This document shows positions 1-7,146 of a DNA stretch of 21,037 nucleotides, piece after piece. Each line of letters opens with the position of its first letter. The first letter of the stretch is position 1. The stretch is from positions 21,413 through 42,449 of the forward strand of contig JANRCF010000052.1 of assembly GCA_030727085.1 (NCBI GenBank). Reading direction: 5' to 3'. This DNA comes from Alphaproteobacteria bacterium. GTDB taxonomy: Bacteria > Pseudomonadota > Alphaproteobacteria > Paracaedibacterales > CAIOTO01. A model generated the notes under the pieces. That model worked only from the letters and a program-made list of their open reading frames with translations, was not told the origin of the DNA and made no database searches. The translations under genes and the position numbers were made by a program.

Positions 1-189
1 CTCGCAGACCTTGCTGCCGCGGCACATTTATCCGTCGTTGATTATCTTGGCGACGTGCCTTGGGACAAACATGAAAATGCAAAAAGTTGGTATGCGCGTA
101 TTAAGTCACGCCCAAGCTTTAGAGCACTTTTGCATGACAGGTTGCCAGGAATCACTCCATCAGCAACATATGGAGATTTAGACTTTTAA
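1..189 (+). CDS. Glutathione S-transferase family protein, C-terminal end (partial)
   Basis: This is the last 62 codons of a gene that enters from the left edge, in frame 1 and ending at TAA 187-189. The peptide starts LADLAAAAHLSVVDYLGDVP and ends in YGDLDF. An Ala-rich helix starting with an (A)DLAAAAHLS pattern, followed by W-Y-A-R-I-K-S-R-P-S-F-R, is typical of the all-helical C-terminal domain of a GST family widespread in Alphaproteobacteria. The N-terminal thioredoxin fold with the glutathione site lies outside the window, so substrate and activity cannot be judged. It converges on folP across about 150 bp, and I see no clear terminator between them. The family call rests on texture; a precise subgroup is not claimed. 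Confidence 0.85.
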   Translation, partial: LADLAAAAHLSVVDYLGDVPWDKHENAKSWYARIKSRPSFRALLHDRLPGITPSATYGDLDF

Positions 190-339
190 AGCAAGTTAAA
201 TACTGAAGTGAAGTGTGTGCGTTTGTTAGTTACTGTTTAGCCGCAGCAATTGCAGCGAGCAAATCGGGTGCTAGTCTTGTGCATCAAGAAATTGGCCGCA
301 AATAGTAGCATCCAAAATATCGGACATGGCGACTTTCGC

Positions 340-1191
340 TTAGTTTTTATAGTTCATAATAGCGTCAACTATCTTCGCTGCTTGTGCGGACTCTTCCACG
401 TCATGCACACGAACAATTTGCGCCCCCTTCATGATACCAACTGTAAGTGCAGCAAGGCTCCCGCCCAGTCGCTTGTCAACAGGCGCATTTACCGTATAGC
501 CAATAAAAGATTTACGTGATGCGCCAAGTAATACTGGGTAGCGAAACTTAGGTATTTCGTCAAAACGTGCCATTATTTCAATATTTTGCTCAACCGTTTT
601 GCCAAAACCAATGCCTGGATCAAGGATAATTTTTGATGGATCGACGCCATTTTCAAGAGCAAAGATAACCTGTTTATCAAGGTCTCTGTAAATACACACG
701 ATAATATCTTCTGACTCATCGACGTCCTTCTTGATGTAGCGCCCTCCAAGTATTGTCTTTTCAACGATTCCCGCATTAAAAGAATGCATAATAACGGTAT
801 AGCATTGATGTTTTGCAGCAATATGAACCATTTCAGGATCATGCAGTAAACCACTGACGTCATTGATAACGCTTGCACCACATTTGACGGCTTGGTCTGC
901 AACGATTGCCTTCATTGTATCAATAGAGATAGGGACATCAAAATTTTTATGTATGGCTTGGATGATTGGGATAACGCGATCAAGTTCTTCCTGCAGGCTA
1001 ACGGGTGTGGCACCTGGCCGCGTGCTTTCTCCGCCAATGTCCAAAATATGACAGCCAGCTTTTACAAATGACTCAGCCTGCTTAAGGGCTCTATCAATTA
1101 CTGAATTCGAACAAATACCATCTCCTGAAAATGAATCAGGTGTTACATTAAGAACAGCCATAATATGTGTATGGTTCTTGAAATCAAACAT
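340..1191 (-). CDS. folP: Dihydropteroate synthase
   Basis: FolP condenses p-aminobenzoate with 6-hydroxymethyl-7,8-dihydropterin diphosphate to dihydropteroate, the sulfonamide-sensitive step of cytoplasmic folate synthesis. The 283-residue protein is full length for the family. Visible hallmarks are NVTPDSF (residues 15-21), DIGGESTRPGA (51-61), the strand-end D91, N110-D111, DPGIGFGKT (191-199), GASRKSF (223-229) and RVHDV (261-265), spaced as in a TIM-barrel DHPS. The start at 1191 gives a short N-terminal lead before the first strand and has no good Shine-Dalgarno; Met11 is a less likely alternative. A tRNA-Lys gene ends 34 bp upstream on the same strand with no terminator between, so folP may be read from the tRNA promoter. 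The usual partners (folB, folK, glmM) are not next to it. Confidence 0.97.
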   Translation of the reverse strand: MFDFKNHTHIMAVLNVTPDSFSGDGICSNSVIDRALKQAESFVKAGCHILDIGGESTRPGATPVSLQEELDRVIPIIQAIHKNFDVPISIDTMKAIVADQAVKCGASVINDVSGLLHDPEMVHIAAKHQCYTVIMHSFNAGIVEKTILGGRYIKKDVDESEDIIVCIYRDLDKQVIFALENGVDPSKIILDPGIGFGKTVEQNIEIMARFDEIPKFRYPVLLGASRKSFIGYTVNAPVDKRLGGSLAALTVGIMKGAQIVRVHDVEESAQAAKIVDAIMNYKN

Positions 1192-1225
1192 ATATAATCA
1201 TGTCTTTAAAGTAATGGGGATAAAT

Positions 1226-1301
1226 TGGTGGGCCCTGAAGGATTCGAACCTTCGACCACCTGATTAAAAGTCAGATGCTCTACCAACTGAGCTAAGGGCC
1301 C
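1226..1301 (-). tRNA. tRNA-Lys (anticodon UUU)
   Basis: Reading the minus strand gives a 76-nt cloverleaf. The acceptor stem GGGCCC pairs with its partner, followed by a D arm starting TAGCTCAGTTGGTAGAGCA, an anticodon loop CTTTTAA with anticodon TTT, and a T arm with GGTTCGAATCC. Discriminator A and a genomically encoded CCA (1226-1228) complete the 3' end. The gene is 34 bp upstream of folP. Confidence 0.98.
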
Positions 1302-1337
1302 TTAGATGTTATTCAGTTTTCTGAATCAACCTGTACA

Positions 1338-1366
1338 TTAATACAAAACAAATGGGCATTCGTCAA
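1338..1366 (-). promoter_or_regulatory. Sigma-70-like promoter for tRNA-Lys (and perhaps folP)
   Basis: On the minus strand a -35 TTGACG (1361-1366) is separated by exactly 17 bp from a -10 TATTAA (1338-1343), about 37 bp before the mature tRNA 5' end. The leader between them holds a small perfect hairpin, TTCAG-TTTT-CTGAA (1312-1325), which would sit in the pre-tRNA 5' leader removed by RNase P. The match is by eye. Confidence 0.6.
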
Positions 1367-1550
1367 GGGATTTTTGTGCATTTAAGTGAATGTATTTAAA
1401 AATGTAACAGGATGAAAATAAAAATTGTCATTTTTTGACTTTGCAGAGAAAAATTGCTTGCTGTCTAAGTCGCGATATGTTTCGATAGATTAATTAAGTG
1501 TTTTAATTAAATATTAGCGACTTTTTCGCTATTTCAACAGGAGAAGGTAT

Positions 1551-2357
1551 ATGAAAAAAATAATGACATTAGCCGCCATATTGGCTGCTACACCAGCATT
1601 TGTATTTGCAAGTGCACAAAAAAATGAAGTGGCCGCCAGCAGTGTTGTTAATGCTGAATCACCAACAACTATAGCCAATAAAGGTGAGCCTCATACTGCT
1701 GTCCCAGCTGCACAAAGTAACCGCGACAAAAGAATGCATGATTCTGCAAAAGCAAAGGCTTCTCAAAAAACCCAAGCTGAATACGCAGCAGAACTTCAAA
1801 AAAGAATTAATGAAGCTAAGGCTTTTGTTGAGAAAAAGAAAAGTTCAGTTCCTGCATTACAGTTTGAGCAAGCGTCAATGAAAATTCGTGTTGCTGAAGA
1901 ATGGTTGAAAGCTATCAAATCGTATAAAGATCCTCTTACACGTTATGTTAGAAGCTTTAATTATGGTATGAGTGAAGCGAAGTCAGCTAAAAAAGACATG
2001 GAAGTTCATAAAGCTAGAAAAGATGCTTCTGATGACGTCGTTAAAAACGGATTATTAAGGTTATCAAAGCAAAGCGAAGCATTACTTGCTGAAAGGAAAG
2101 ATGTTACCTTCTGTGAAGAAAATGACATATGTTTTAATACAATGCTAAAATCTTCACTTGAATATATTACACTTGCAACTAAGCCAGAAGCTAAACCAAA
2201 CTTCAAACATCTTACAAAGCGTGCACGCCGATACTTATCAGATGCAAAGAAGTTTTTAAGAGCACATAAGTCACGTAAAAACAAAAAAGAAAAGAATGCT
2301 AAAGCTGATGCAAAAGTAGCTCCAGCCACTGCTGCTGCACCAGTTGCTTCAAAATAA
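1551..2357 (+). CDS. Secreted Lys/Ala-rich protein of unknown function
   Basis: I do not recognise this 268-residue protein. It has a clear Sec signal peptide (KK, a hydrophobic stretch at residues 5-20, and likely cleavage after Ser-Ala near 21-22). A low-complexity Ala/Ser/Asn/Lys region follows to about residue 75, then a long helical, charged, possibly coiled-coil body (75-240), and a very basic tail (about 238-255) ending in an Ala/Pro-rich stretch. The only cysteines, C188 and C194 (FCEENDIC), could form a small disulfide loop. The net charge is strongly positive. The start has a strong ribosome site (AGGAG at 1539-1543, 7 bp before ATG) and the gene ends at a good terminator. It is the only complete plus-strand gene here, so it is an independent unit. 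A periplasmic or exported surface or nucleic-acid-binding protein is conceivable but not shown. Codon texture looks native. Confidence 0.85.
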   Translation: MKKIMTLAAILAATPAFVFASAQKNEVAASSVVNAESPTTIANKGEPHTAVPAAQSNRDKRMHDSAKAKASQKTQAEYAAELQKRINEAKAFVEKKKSSVPALQFEQASMKIRVAEEWLKAIKSYKDPLTRYVRSFNYGMSEAKSAKKDMEVHKARKDASDDVVKNGLLRLSKQSEALLAERKDVTFCEENDICFNTMLKSSLEYITLATKPEAKPNFKHLTKRARRYLSDAKKFLRAHKSRKNKKEKNAKADAKVAPATAAAPVASK

Positions 2358-2378
2358 TAATATTTTATACTAAGTTAA

Positions 2379-2407
2379 AAGGCGCATTTTTAAGATGCGC
2401 CTTTTTT
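2379..2407. terminator. Rho-independent terminator, probably bidirectional
   Basis: A GGCGCAT / ATGCGCC stem (2381-2387 with 2395-2401) is followed by six T on the plus strand (2402-2407) and preceded by four A (2377-2380), which read as T on the minus strand. It lies 23 bp after the stop of the secreted-protein gene and just past the stop of the convergent trhO gene, so it can serve both. Confidence 0.8.
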
Positions 2408-2430
2408 ATTTTCTGTACGATTTAACAATG

Positions 2431-3348
2431 CTATTGAGCACCTCTCGTCGCACCAATGTGTTGTTTTTGCATTTTCTTAGCGAGCAGAATTTGGCGTTGA
2501 CGTTCGTAATTTCCGCGGATTGATTTCTCTGATAGCTTGTCGTGGCAATGATGACATTGGATTCCTTCTATGTAGAGATGTGACAATCGTTCTTCTGGTG
2601 ATAGCGGCATGCGACAGCCATAACACGGTTTATAATCCCCCTGTGCAAGCCCATGACCAACACTGACACGTTGATCAAACACAAAACAGTCACCTTCCCA
2701 CAAGCTTTCTTCTTGAGGAACTTCTTCAAGGTATTTTAATATGCCACCCTTTAAGTGATACACTTCATCAAAGCCTTCTAGCTTCATGAATGCACTTGCT
2801 TTTTCGCATCGGATGCCACCTGTACAAAACATCGCGATTTTTTTATTTTTATCTACATTTAATTTTTCACGAACATAATTTGGAAAATCTACAAAAACTT
2901 TTGTTTCTGGGTTTAGAGCATTTTTAAAGGTACCAATTTGAACTTCGTAATCATTACGCGTATCAAGAACAATGACATCCGGGTCAGCTATTAATGCGTT
3001 CCAATCTTTTGCATCAACATACGTACCAACTACTTTACTTGGATTAGCCTCTGGCATACGCATTGTGACAATTTCATTTTTAAGCCGTACTTTTAAACGA
3101 TAAAAAGGCATTTCGTCAGCAAAAGATTCTTTATGCGAAAGATCGGCAAAACGAGGATCACTTTTAAGTGTTTCTAAAAATGTATCTATGGCTTCGCGGC
3201 TGCCACCAATTGTGCCGTTAATTCCTTCTGGCGCAAGGAGCAAAATGCCTTTTATTTTTAGATGTGTGCATAAATCTTTAAGCTTTGCATGCACGCTTAC
3301 GACATCTGGTAAGTCAGTAAAGTGATAAAGAGCAGCGATGACGATCAT
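2431..3348 (-). CDS. trhO: tRNA uridine(34) hydroxylase, rhodanese-domain (TrhO/YceA)
   Basis: TrhO makes 5-hydroxyuridine at the wobble position of certain tRNAs, oxygen-dependently, as a first step towards cmo5U/mo5U-type modification. The 305-residue protein has the family's usual plan. An N-terminal acylphosphatase-like region (1-95, with a GILLLAPEGINGT stretch) is followed by a rhodanese domain (about 115-215) with the catalytic loop CTGGIRCEK (175-183, active C175). The C-terminal part carries two CxxC pairs (C242/C245 and C265/C268) that probably bind zinc. The start has AAGGAT about 11 bp upstream. The gene stands alone on the minus strand and converges on the secreted-protein gene. 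I see nothing degenerate in it. Confidence 0.96.
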   Translation of the reverse strand: MIVIAALYHFTDLPDVVSVHAKLKDLCTHLKIKGILLLAPEGINGTIGGSREAIDTFLETLKSDPRFADLSHKESFADEMPFYRLKVRLKNEIVTMRMPEANPSKVVGTYVDAKDWNALIADPDVIVLDTRNDYEVQIGTFKNALNPETKVFVDFPNYVREKLNVDKNKKIAMFCTGGIRCEKASAFMKLEGFDEVYHLKGGILKYLEEVPQEESLWEGDCFVFDQRVSVGHGLAQGDYKPCYGCRMPLSPEERLSHLYIEGIQCHHCHDKLSEKSIRGNYERQRQILLAKKMQKQHIGATRGAQ

Positions 3349-3394
3349 GGTAAAAGTATCCTTAAATTCTTTAGATGTGTTAAATCACCGAGTC

Positions 3395-3424
3395 ACATTA
3401 CCACAAAATAGTTTTGTTTTCCAA
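3395..3424 (-). promoter_or_regulatory. Possible promoter for trhO
   Basis: On the minus strand TTGGAA (3419-3424) and TAATGT (3395-3400) are 18 bp apart, about 47 bp before the trhO start. The -10 match is weak, so this is only a candidate. Confidence 0.3.
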
Positions 3425-3528
3425 TGCGTACTTGTTTTTCAACAAAGGCTTACCCATGAAAAATTTTGTTGATGAGTTATTAAGGAAATGATTCACGTTT
3501 CAAAAGAACCTAATGATTCATAAAAAGC

Positions 3529-3628
3529 GAAGCCTGCCAGAACAGTGCGGCCGTATATCAAGGAACATGTTCAAAGCAAGCAATGCCCCGGCTCAGCTCT
3601 AATATCCATGAGCGCTTCAGCTCGCGTA
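3529..3628. other. GC-rich non-coding island
   Basis: This 100-bp stretch between DUF378 and trhO is about 53% G+C by my count, while the bases on both sides are clearly AT-rich. No frame is open across it on either strand. It contains the perfect palindrome GAACATGTTC (3564-3573) and short GC-rich inverted segments near 3610-3626. It could be a repeat copy, a relic of a gene or a small RNA; I cannot assign it. Confidence 0.35.
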
Positions 3629-3637
3629 TCAGATTTA

Positions 3638-3847
3638 TTATCTGATATTGTCTGAACAAAAATAGTTGAATGTTAAAAACAGCCCTGCTCCACCAACGAG
3701 CATATACACAATTTTACTCATCCAAGAATTCACACCCAACAATAAATCGACTGCATTAATATTGGCTAGCCCCACAAAACCCCAGTTTAAAGAACCTATA
3801 ATAACCAGTAGGAAACTGGCCGCACTTAAAAGTGAAGAAACCTTCAT
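3638..3847 (-). CDS. DUF378 family small membrane protein
   Basis: This 69-residue protein has two predicted membrane helices (about 5-28 and 43-63) and the GSLNWGFVGL signature (18-27) plus a downstream G-x-x-G stretch, as in the DUF378 (YuzA-like) family of inner-membrane proteins. No function is established for the family. The start is well supported: GGAGAAG lies 4-5 bp upstream of ATG 3845-3847. It follows htrA on the same strand after a 111-bp AT-rich gap, so it could be co-transcribed or separate. The stop codon falls inside a small inverted repeat (TATCAGA / TCTGATA, 3627-3647) that lacks a T tract on the minus strand. Confidence 0.85.
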   Translation of the reverse strand: MKVSSLLSAASFLLVIIGSLNWGFVGLANINAVDLLLGVNSWMSKIVYMLVGGAGLFLTFNYFCSDNIR

Positions 3848-3958
3848 TCTACTTCTCCTATTTTCTATATATATTGTTTACTATGTATATCATTTATTTT
3901 TAAATAATAAAGTTGAATAAATTTTGTTTTTTCCTTTTCCTTCCTGATCTTGCTTTTC

Positions 3959-5599
3959 TTATTCCTCAATTCTAAGTGGTGGATAACGCGATCCCCCCTT
4001 ACCTACAATTGACAACATAACGTTCTTACGGCCACTCTCCTTTGCTTGGCTAATAATAGCTAACACATCCTCTGGTTTTTGAATCTCATTTTGATTAACC
4101 TCTGTTATCACCTCACCTTGGGCAAGGCCTGCATCATCGCCTGCTCCTCCAGGCTCGACTTTTATGATTAAAGCACCTTTTGTATGCGATGATAAATTCA
4201 ACCTATTTTGTGCACTTTCAGTAAGGGGACCAAGTGTTATTCCAAGAGTTTCAGTATTTTCTGCCCTTGATCTTTTCGTTACATCCAAATCATCCACCTT
4301 ACCTGATTTAACGGCTTCTTCGTATTCACCAACAGTTATGCTTAAATCTATCTGATTTCCCTTTCTTAACACCTTCAATGGCACTGTTTTTCCAACGTCA
4401 GTTTCACCAACAAGACGCGGCAATCGATTTTGTCCATTAAGCATTTTTCCATCATATTCAAAAATAATATCACCATCTTTAATATTGGCTTTTTCAGCGG
4501 GGCCATTACTGGTTACAGCACCTACGATTACGCCTTGCACTTTAATGCCGAGCGCCTCAATCATATCTTCCGTTAGCGACTGTACGCGTATACCAACCCA
4601 ACCACGTTTTGTTCGACCAAAGTCAATCAGTTGATCAACCGTCTTTTTTGCAACACCAGAAGGAACGGCGAATCCAACACCGACATTCCCGCCTGTGTGC
4701 GAGAAAATCACTGTGTTAATACCGATTACTTGTCCCTTTATATTAAGTAAACAACCACCAGAATTTCCGATATTAATTTGCGCGCTGTGTTGTATAAAAT
4801 CATCCACATATCCACTCATCGTGCTAGGCCCTGGCATAACAACAAGATCTCGCCCCTTGCTAGACACAATACCAGCTGTAATGCTGTTACTTAAGCCAAA
4901 CGGGTTTCCGATTGAAATAACCCAATCACCAACGCGTGCTTCGTCAGCATTTCCCCACTCGAGAGCAACAAGATTGCATTTGTCCTTAGGTAAATCCGAC
5001 AATTTAATTTTAAGAACAGCAATATCAGTACGTTCATCTGTGGCATGCACAACGGCATCGAGCTCCATTCTGTCATGCAAGTAAACCGTGATTTTCTTTG
5101 CATCAGTAATGATGTGATTATTGGTGACGATATAAGCCACATCAGAAGAAACACGTATAATAAAACCAGACCCTAAGGATCGTATTTTGCGTGGCAAGTT
5201 AAACTCAGGCATATCAGAAAAATCGCGAAAGATATCATCAAAAGGTGTATCAGGCGGAAAATCTGGGCATTCTCGTTTTATTTTTGGATCAATATTCTGT
5301 ATCGTTGCAATGCTGACAACCGATGGCAATGCACGTTCCACAATGTGTGCAAATCCATGATTTACATTCACAGAAGATAGAGTTGGGGCAACATTTGAAA
5401 CCTGTGATTTGTTATTCGCAGAGAACGCGCACAACTTAAGTTCACCCGTGCTTATAGACTTAGAACTCATAAGTGATAAACGTTTTATTTTGGTAAGATG
5501 AACCGTTGGTGAGAGCGCTTCACAAGATGTTATGAAGAGTGGCATTATATACATGATTAGTAAAATATAGTGGATAGCAGCAAAACGTAACTTCTTCAT
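3959..5599 (-). CDS. Deg/HtrA-family serine endoprotease with two PDZ domains
   Basis: A periplasmic quality-control protease of the Do/HtrA type (546 residues). The trypsin-like domain spans about 85-325 with a complete triad: H162 in TNNHII, D192 in ERTDIAVLKI and S280 in GNSGG. The oxyanion loop is unusual: INIGNSGGCL replaces the usual INPGNSGGPL. PDZ1 is about 333-425 and PDZ2 about 450-545. The N terminus is a hydrophobic signal peptide whose ITSC (23-26) fits a lipobox, so it may be a lipoprotein; cleavage by signal peptidase I after CEA is the alternative. Residues 30-80 form a poorly ordered linker longer than in typical DegP. AAGGGAAA lies just before the ATG. The HPF-like gene lies 107 bp upstream and DUF378 downstream on the same strand. 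DegP versus DegQ cannot be told apart here. Confidence 0.95.
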   Translation of the reverse strand: MKKLRFAAIHYILLIMYIMPLFITSCEALSPTVHLTKIKRLSLMSSKSISTGELKLCAFSANNKSQVSNVAPTLSSVNVNHGFAHIVERALPSVVSIATIQNIDPKIKRECPDFPPDTPFDDIFRDFSDMPEFNLPRKIRSLGSGFIIRVSSDVAYIVTNNHIITDAKKITVYLHDRMELDAVVHATDERTDIAVLKIKLSDLPKDKCNLVALEWGNADEARVGDWVISIGNPFGLSNSITAGIVSSKGRDLVVMPGPSTMSGYVDDFIQHSAQINIGNSGGCLLNIKGQVIGINTVIFSHTGGNVGVGFAVPSGVAKKTVDQLIDFGRTKRGWVGIRVQSLTEDMIEALGIKVQGVIVGAVTSNGPAEKANIKDGDIIFEYDGKMLNGQNRLPRLVGETDVGKTVPLKVLRKGNQIDLSITVGEYEEAVKSGKVDDLDVTKRSRAENTETLGITLGPLTESAQNRLNLSSHTKGALIIKVEPGGAGDDAGLAQGEVITEVNQNEIQKPEDVLAIISQAKESGRKNVMLSIVGKGGSRYPPLRIEE

Positions 5600-5706
5600 C
5601 TGTTTTTCCCTTTAATCTGGTTCAAAGGCATTCACAATAGTCTGTCGTGATGCATTGTTCAGTCAGGCTTGTATTTATAATTAGAAATTTGTTATTCCTT
5701 TTGTAC

Positions 5707-6057
5707 TTATTTAAATCGCCTGAATCCATCATGATCTTCGTGATCACACATTTGACTTTTCACGTCGACTACGTGTGTTTTCGGCCGTCGGAGTTGCTCT
5801 TTTAATTTTTCAATCCCCATAATGACGCTGTGCTTAACATTATGACCACATCCTATGCAGTGCGCTAAAAATTGCTTGCCTACATGGATTTGAATATCGG
5901 CATGCACGTAATTTTGCTGTGTACTCTTTGTAAGGGTAACCGTTGCATCAACGTCCCCATCCATATGATGGCTTGCAATAGATTCTATTTCGAAAATTAT
6001 ATGCTCAGCAAGATGAGCGCCAACTTTAACATGTTTCCTAATGATATTGACTGGCAT
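5707..6057 (-). CDS. Short ribosome hibernation promoting factor (HPF/YfiA family)
   Basis: HPF-family proteins bind the 30S decoding centre and silence ribosomes in slow growth. The 116-residue product fits one HPF domain: a beta strand NIIRKHVKV, helix HLAEHIIFEIESI, strands DATVTLTK and HADIQIHVGKQFLAHC, and a helix IMGIEKLKEQLRRPK with the basic residues that face rRNA. It lacks the C-terminal dimerisation domain of the long HPF common in Alphaproteobacteria; instead there is a His/Asp-rich tail (CDHEDHDGFRRF). I chose ATG 6055-6057 because AAGGAG (6065-6070) lies 7 bp upstream of it, while an in-frame GTG at 6063 sits directly on that site. It is followed by htrA after 107 bp. Orphan C76 and C79 (CIGC) are unusual for the family. 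Confidence 0.85.
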   Translation of the reverse strand: MPVNIIRKHVKVGAHLAEHIIFEIESIASHHMDGDVDATVTLTKSTQQNYVHADIQIHVGKQFLAHCIGCGHNVKHSVIMGIEKLKEQLRRPKTHVVDVKSQMCDHEDHDGFRRFK

Positions 6058-6063
6058 ATGCAC

Positions 6064-6482
6064 ACTCCTTATTCATTCACTAACTTATTAACTATAATAT
6101 AATTTCTTTAGGCAACGTGATTGTTTTACACACGCCTGTTCAATTCTAAGATGAATACACTATGTCTTAGACCCTGAGATTTCTCTCGCATTCTGCAAGT
6201 TGACGCATGGTAGTTCCAGTATGTGAGGAAGCCTAAGCATACAATCAATTAAAAAAAGTTGACAAAGACATATTCATTACCAAGCGACTTCCAAAAGTAT
6301 AAAAATGGTGGAATTTCTGATGTTAATACAATCGTATTAAAAGCCGGCCTTCGTTGGAGGTAAGCTGGAAAAGAATATCATCAAAAAGAGTTGCGTTTGT
6401 AGATTGCTAAACGTGCTGAAGCAGCTAAGTTGGCACCTATTGGTTTCCCGGGAACGAATAAATTTGATGACAGCACTGCCTA
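6064..6482. other. 419-bp gap without an intact gene
   Basis: The left part (about 6064-6130) is the AT-rich upstream region of the HPF-like gene and should hold its promoter, though I see no clear -35/-10 pair. The rest has no open frame, but plus-strand frame texture suggests a decayed gene, listed separately. Confidence 0.6.
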
Positions 6483-6489
6483 TCAATGA
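6190..6489 (+). pseudogene. Possible relic of a decayed plus-strand gene (membrane-barrel-like texture)
   Basis: A single plus-strand frame with several in-frame stops gives protein-like segments: ILQVDAW-stop-FQYVRKPKHTIN (about 6191-6250), then TYSLPSDFQKYKNGG and NTIVLKAGLRWR ending at TAA 6361-6363, then KRAEAAKLAPIGFPGTNKF to TGA at 6487-6489. The middle piece, with alternating hydrophobic residues and a terminal aromatic/basic end, resembles the last strand of an outer-membrane barrel, but I recognise no family. There is no start codon with a ribosome site. It may be chance; a protein-level search of the six frames would decide. Confidence 0.28.
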
Positions 6490-7130
6490 TGCACAAGCAC
6501 ATCCAATAGAATTTTTGTATCTGTTTGAATAAGAACCTTTAAAGCAATTGTGATAAGCACCGCGCTAATTAAGCGCTCAATGCGTTGCATATGCATAGTG
6601 AAAAACTGATTAAAATCTTTTCGCGTAACACATAAGGCGACAAGAATAAACCAAGATGATGATAAGACAGCAATCCAACCACCAATACATAAACGCAGTA
6701 TTATCGATGTTGATGGGGGTATTATAACCGAAAAGATACCTAACCAAAAAAGAAGTGCTTTTGGGTTCAATACAGTTATTAAAAGCCCTTCCAGAAAACC
6801 AGAAATGCTCGATCGCGTTTTAAGAGTTTTCTCTATCGATATATCTAAACCCTTTGAAAATAATCCTGTGATACCTAGGTATAAAAGGTATAGACCGCCA
6901 CACAATTGTAACATCAAGGCAATTCTTGGGTAACACATCAGAAGTGCAGACACGCCCAATAGATTAACAGTCACATGTACAAAATCGCCACAGGCAATTC
7001 CAAATGCAGTTCCAAGGCCTACAGTGCGGCCATAACTAACACTATTTCTAAACGCAACGGCAAAACCAGGGCCTGGGCTAATGATGCCAAGGCTTGCAAT
7101 AACTGTTATGGTTAACAACTCAGTAAGCAT
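6483..7130 (-). CDS. LysE/RhtB family amino-acid exporter
   Basis: A 215-residue inner-membrane protein with about six hydrophobic segments. The family hallmark SPGPGF (18-23) with the following basic/Ser helix, G-x-x-x-G stretches in the second helix (38-47) and NPKALLFWLG (122-131) mark it as a LysE/RhtB/RhtC-type translocator. These proteins export amino acids or similar metabolites using the proton gradient; the substrate cannot be read from sequence. The gene starts 16 bp after the DUF155 gene and has only a weak ribosome site, so it is probably translated from the same mRNA and partly coupled. It ends beside the decayed region with no visible terminator. Confidence 0.9.
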   Translation of the reverse strand: MLTELLTITVIASLGIISPGPGFAVAFRNSVSYGRTVGLGTAFGIACGDFVHVTVNLLGVSALLMCYPRIALMLQLCGGLYLLYLGITGLFSKGLDISIEKTLKTRSSISGFLEGLLITVLNPKALLFWLGIFSVIIPPSTSIILRLCIGGWIAVLSSSWFILVALCVTRKDFNQFFTMHMQRIERLISAVLITIALKVLIQTDTKILLDVLVHH

Positions 7131-7146
7131 TGATTAAATCTCAAGA

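Noticed and set aside
190..339. Coding-like end LAPDLLAAIAAAKQ on the minus strand after folP
   Set aside because: The frame is closed by TGA a few codons upstream and the piece is Ala-rich and short; it could be a relic, but there is too little to call.
3450..3600. Plus-strand peptide starting IHKKRSLPEQ, resembling the start of DUF2256 proteins
   Set aside because: The required CxxC zinc motif does not follow in any frame and there is a stop directly upstream.
3627..3647. TATCAGA / TCTGATA inverted repeat at the DUF378 stop as a terminator
   Set aside because: It overlaps the stop codon, is AT-rich, and has no T tract on the minus strand.
6259..6304. TTGACA with TATAAA as a promoter on the plus strand
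   Set aside because: The two hexamers are 34 bp apart, far beyond a usable spacing, and no gene follows.
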